Source: Deltaproteobacteria bacterium
Lineage (GTDB): Bacteria > Desulfobacterota > Binatia > Binatales > Binataceae
Assembly (NCBI GenBank): GCA_003161515.1
Contig: PMOH01000395.1
Coordinates: forward strand, 1 to 7,816
Reading direction: 5' to 3'
Length of the DNA: 7,816 nt
This document shows positions 6,176 to 7,816 of this stretch, piece after piece (position 1 is the stretch's first letter; each line of letters starts with the position of its first letter). A program made the position numbers and the translations under genes. A model generated the notes under the pieces. The model was not told the DNA's origin. It worked only from the letters and a program-made list of their open reading frames with translations, and ran no database searches.

Positions 6176-7816
6176 CTACTCCCCGACCTTGAGCAGGGCC
6201 AGGAAAGCCTCTTGCGGAATCTCGACGCGTCCAACTTGTTTCATCCGCTTTTTGCCTTCCTTTTGCTTCTCGAGCAGCTTTCGTTTTCGCGTGATATCGC
6301 CGCCGTAACATTTGGCGGTAACGTTCTTGCGCAGCGCCTTGACGGATTCGCGCGCGATAATCTTGGCGCCGATTCCCGCTTGAATCGCGACTTCAAACAT
6401 CTGGCGCGGAATCAACTCGCGCATCTTTTCGCACAGCGCGCGGCCCCGTTCGTAAGCCTTGTCGCGATGTACGATTATCGAAAGCGCGTCAACCACCTCG
6501 CCGTTAATCCGTATATCCAATTTAACCAGAGGGCCTGCCCGGAAGTCCAGAAACTCGTAATCCAGCGACGCGTAGCCGCGACTCACGGATTTCAGCCGAT
6601 CGTAAAAATCGAAGACGATTTCGGCCAGCGGCAACTCGTAATGCAGAATCACGCGCTTCTGGCCGAGGTAGCGCAAGTCGCGCTGGAGGCCGCGACGATC
6701 CTCGCACAGCTTCATCACGGCGCCGAGATACTCCTCGGGCATGTGGATAGACGTGAGGATGAAGGGCTCCTCGATCGCCTCGATGGTGTTTTCGTCGGGC
6801 AGATGTGCGGGATTATCAACCGTCGTCAGCGCGCCCGAAATCGTGCGCACCTGGTAGGCGACGGTCGGCGCGGTGACGATCAGGTTGATGCCGAATTCGC
6901 GCTCGAGTCGCTCCTGTGCGATCTCCATGTGCAACAGGCCGAGGAATCCCGCGCGAAAGCCGAAGCCCAGCGCTTGCGAAGTCTCAGGCTCGCAGATGAG
7001 GCTCGCGTCGTTGAGGCGCAATTTTTCGATCGCGTCGCGCAACGCACCGTACTGATTCGCCTCGGTCGGATACAGCCCCGCGAAGACCATCGGCTTCAAC
7101 TCTTTGAAGCCCGGCAGCGGCGCGACGGCGGGATTGTCCGCGTCGGTAATCGTGTCGCCAACGCGCATGTCCGCGACGGTTTTGATATTCGCCACGACGA
7201 AGCCGACCTCGCCCGGGCCGAGCGTATCGGCGCGTCGCTCGTGCGGCGTGAAATGCCCGAGGCGCATCACCTCGCCGAGCTTGTCGGTACCCATCAGGCG
7301 CACTTTCATCCCGACGCGCAGCTCGCCGCCGAAGACGCGCACCAGGCCGATCACGCCCTCATAGACGTCGTACCAACTGTCGAAGATAAGCGCGCGGACA
7401 CTGTTCTCGTCGGTCGGTTTCGGCGCGGGGATTCGTTTGACGATCGCTTCGAGGACTTCCTCGATGCCGACACCTTCCTTGGCGCTGGTCAGAATCGCGT
7501 CGGAGGCGTCGAGGCCGATAATTTCTTCGATTTGCTGCTTGGTGCGCTCGATGTCGGCGCCGGGCAGGTCGATTTTGTTGATAACTGGAATGATTTCCAG
7601 GCCGTGATCGAGCGCGAGATAAACGTTGGCGAGCGTCTGCGCCTCGACCCCCTGGCTCGCATCGACGACCAGCAGCGCACCTTCGCACGCAGCGAGACTG
7701 CGCGAGACTTCGTACGCGAAATCGACGTGGCCCGGAGTGTCGATCAGGTTGAGGACGTAGCCCTTGCCGTCCTTGGCCGTGTAGTTGAGGCGAACCGATC
7801 GCGCCTTGATCGTAAT
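6176..7816 (-). CDS. lepA: Elongation factor 4 (LepA), 5'-truncated by the window edge
   Basis: Ribosome-bound translational GTPase, known in the family to act on stalled or mistranslocated ribosomes and on ribosome biogenesis. The reading frame is open from the window edge to a TAG stop at 6178-6176, giving 546 visible residues. In visible numbering the switch I/G2 segment opens with ITIKA, G3 is DTPGH at 26-30 (His30 matches the catalytic His of translational GTPases), G4 is NKID at 80-83 and G5 is SAK at 111-113. Domains II, III and V follow, then the LepA-specific C-terminal domain with the hallmark basic stretch EKQKEGKKRMKQ and the ending IPQEAFLALLKVGE. Judged from E. coli LepA (His81, 599 residues), only about 50 N-terminal residues with the P-loop are missing. 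The stretch 7355-7816 has no in-frame ATG or GTG, so an ORF caller may start the gene at the GTG at 7354; that is an artefact and there is no frameshift. The lepB gene follows after 7 nt. Confidence 0.97.
   Translation of the reverse strand: MTIKARSVRLNYTAKDGKGYVLNLIDTPGHVDFAYEVSRSLAACEGALLVVDASQGVEAQTLANVYLALDHGLEIIPVINKIDLPGADIERTKQQIEEIIGLDASDAILTSAKEGVGIEEVLEAIVKRIPAPKPTDENSVRALIFDSWYDVYEGVIGLVRVFGGELRVGMKVRLMGTDKLGEVMRLGHFTPHERRADTLGPGEVGFVVANIKTVADMRVGDTITDADNPAVAPLPGFKELKPMVFAGLYPTEANQYGALRDAIEKLRLNDASLICEPETSQALGFGFRAGFLGLLHMEIAQERLEREFGINLIVTAPTVAYQVRTISGALTTVDNPAHLPDENTIEAIEEPFILTSIHMPEEYLGAVMKLCEDRRGLQRDLRYLGQKRVILHYELPLAEIVFDFYDRLKSVSRGYASLDYEFLDFRAGPLVKLDIRINGEVVDALSIIVHRDKAYERGRALCEKMRELIPRQMFEVAIQAGIGAKIIARESVKALRKNVTAKCYGGDITRKRKLLEKQKEGKKRMKQVGRVEIPQEAFLALLKVGE
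6179..6184 (-). promoter_or_regulatory. Ribosome-binding site deciding the lepB start
   Basis: The minus-strand sequence GGGGAG lies inside the last codons of lepA and ends 10 nt before the GTG at 6168. It supports that codon, rather than the TTG at 6234, as the lepB start, and it fits translational coupling with lepA. The spacing is a little long, so this is a moderate call. Confidence 0.5.

Noticed and set aside
5422..6192. A 256-codon plus-strand ORF opposite lepB
   Set aside because: Antisense to a gene with intact signal peptidase motifs; the product is a low-complexity Asp/Glu/Arg-rich chain typical of opposite-strand frames in GC-rich DNA.
7355..7816. Apparent frameshift or late start of lepA near 7354
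   Set aside because: Translating the minus strand from 7816 in the same frame gives continuous LepA sequence with the G3, G4 and G5 motifs; there is simply no in-frame ATG or GTG before 7354 inside the window.

Overview
The window is 7.8 kb of GC-rich bacterial chromosome in which every gene I can support lies on the minus strand, so transcription runs from position 7816 towards position 1. In that order the genes are: lepA (translation factor EF4, cut by the window edge), lepB (signal peptidase I), a small coiled-coil protein of unknown function, a stand-alone LanC-like protein, a 12-helix major facilitator superfamily (MFS) transporter, and a secreted protein with an N-terminal carboxypeptidase-regulatory-like domain followed by seven NHL-like propeller repeats.

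Organism: the lepA-lepB pair is a conserved core arrangement in Gram-negative bacteria. The GC-rich codon use, the GTG starts and a large secreted propeller protein of the kind common in soil bacteria suggest an environmental, probably uncultured lineage (Desulfobacterota/Binatota-like, Rokubacteria-like or Acidobacteria-like). The lineage is a guess; the sequence does not settle it.

Layout: positions 7816-4769 are tightly packed. The gap from lepA to lepB is 7 nt, from lepB to the coiled-coil gene 28 nt, and from there to the LanC-like gene 22 nt, so these four are probably one operon. A 128-nt gap (3405-3532) follows. It holds a perfect 6-bp inverted repeat and two tiny ORFs that overlap each other and the MFS start codon as ATGA and GTGA, suggesting translational coupling or a disturbed MFS start. 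The MFS gene ends 54 nt before the start I prefer for the propeller gene. The last 98 bases (1-98) hold nothing I can identify.

How the genes may work together: EF4 acts on the ribosome and LepB removes signal peptides from exported proteins; the propeller protein carries a LepB-type signal peptide. The LanC-like protein keeps all three zinc ligands of lanthionine cyclases, but no lanthipeptide precursor, LanB or LanM dehydratase, or leader protease is visible. It therefore looks like an orphan LanC/LANCL-type enzyme whose substrate is unknown. I see no evidence of a mobile element, CRISPR array, tRNA or rRNA.
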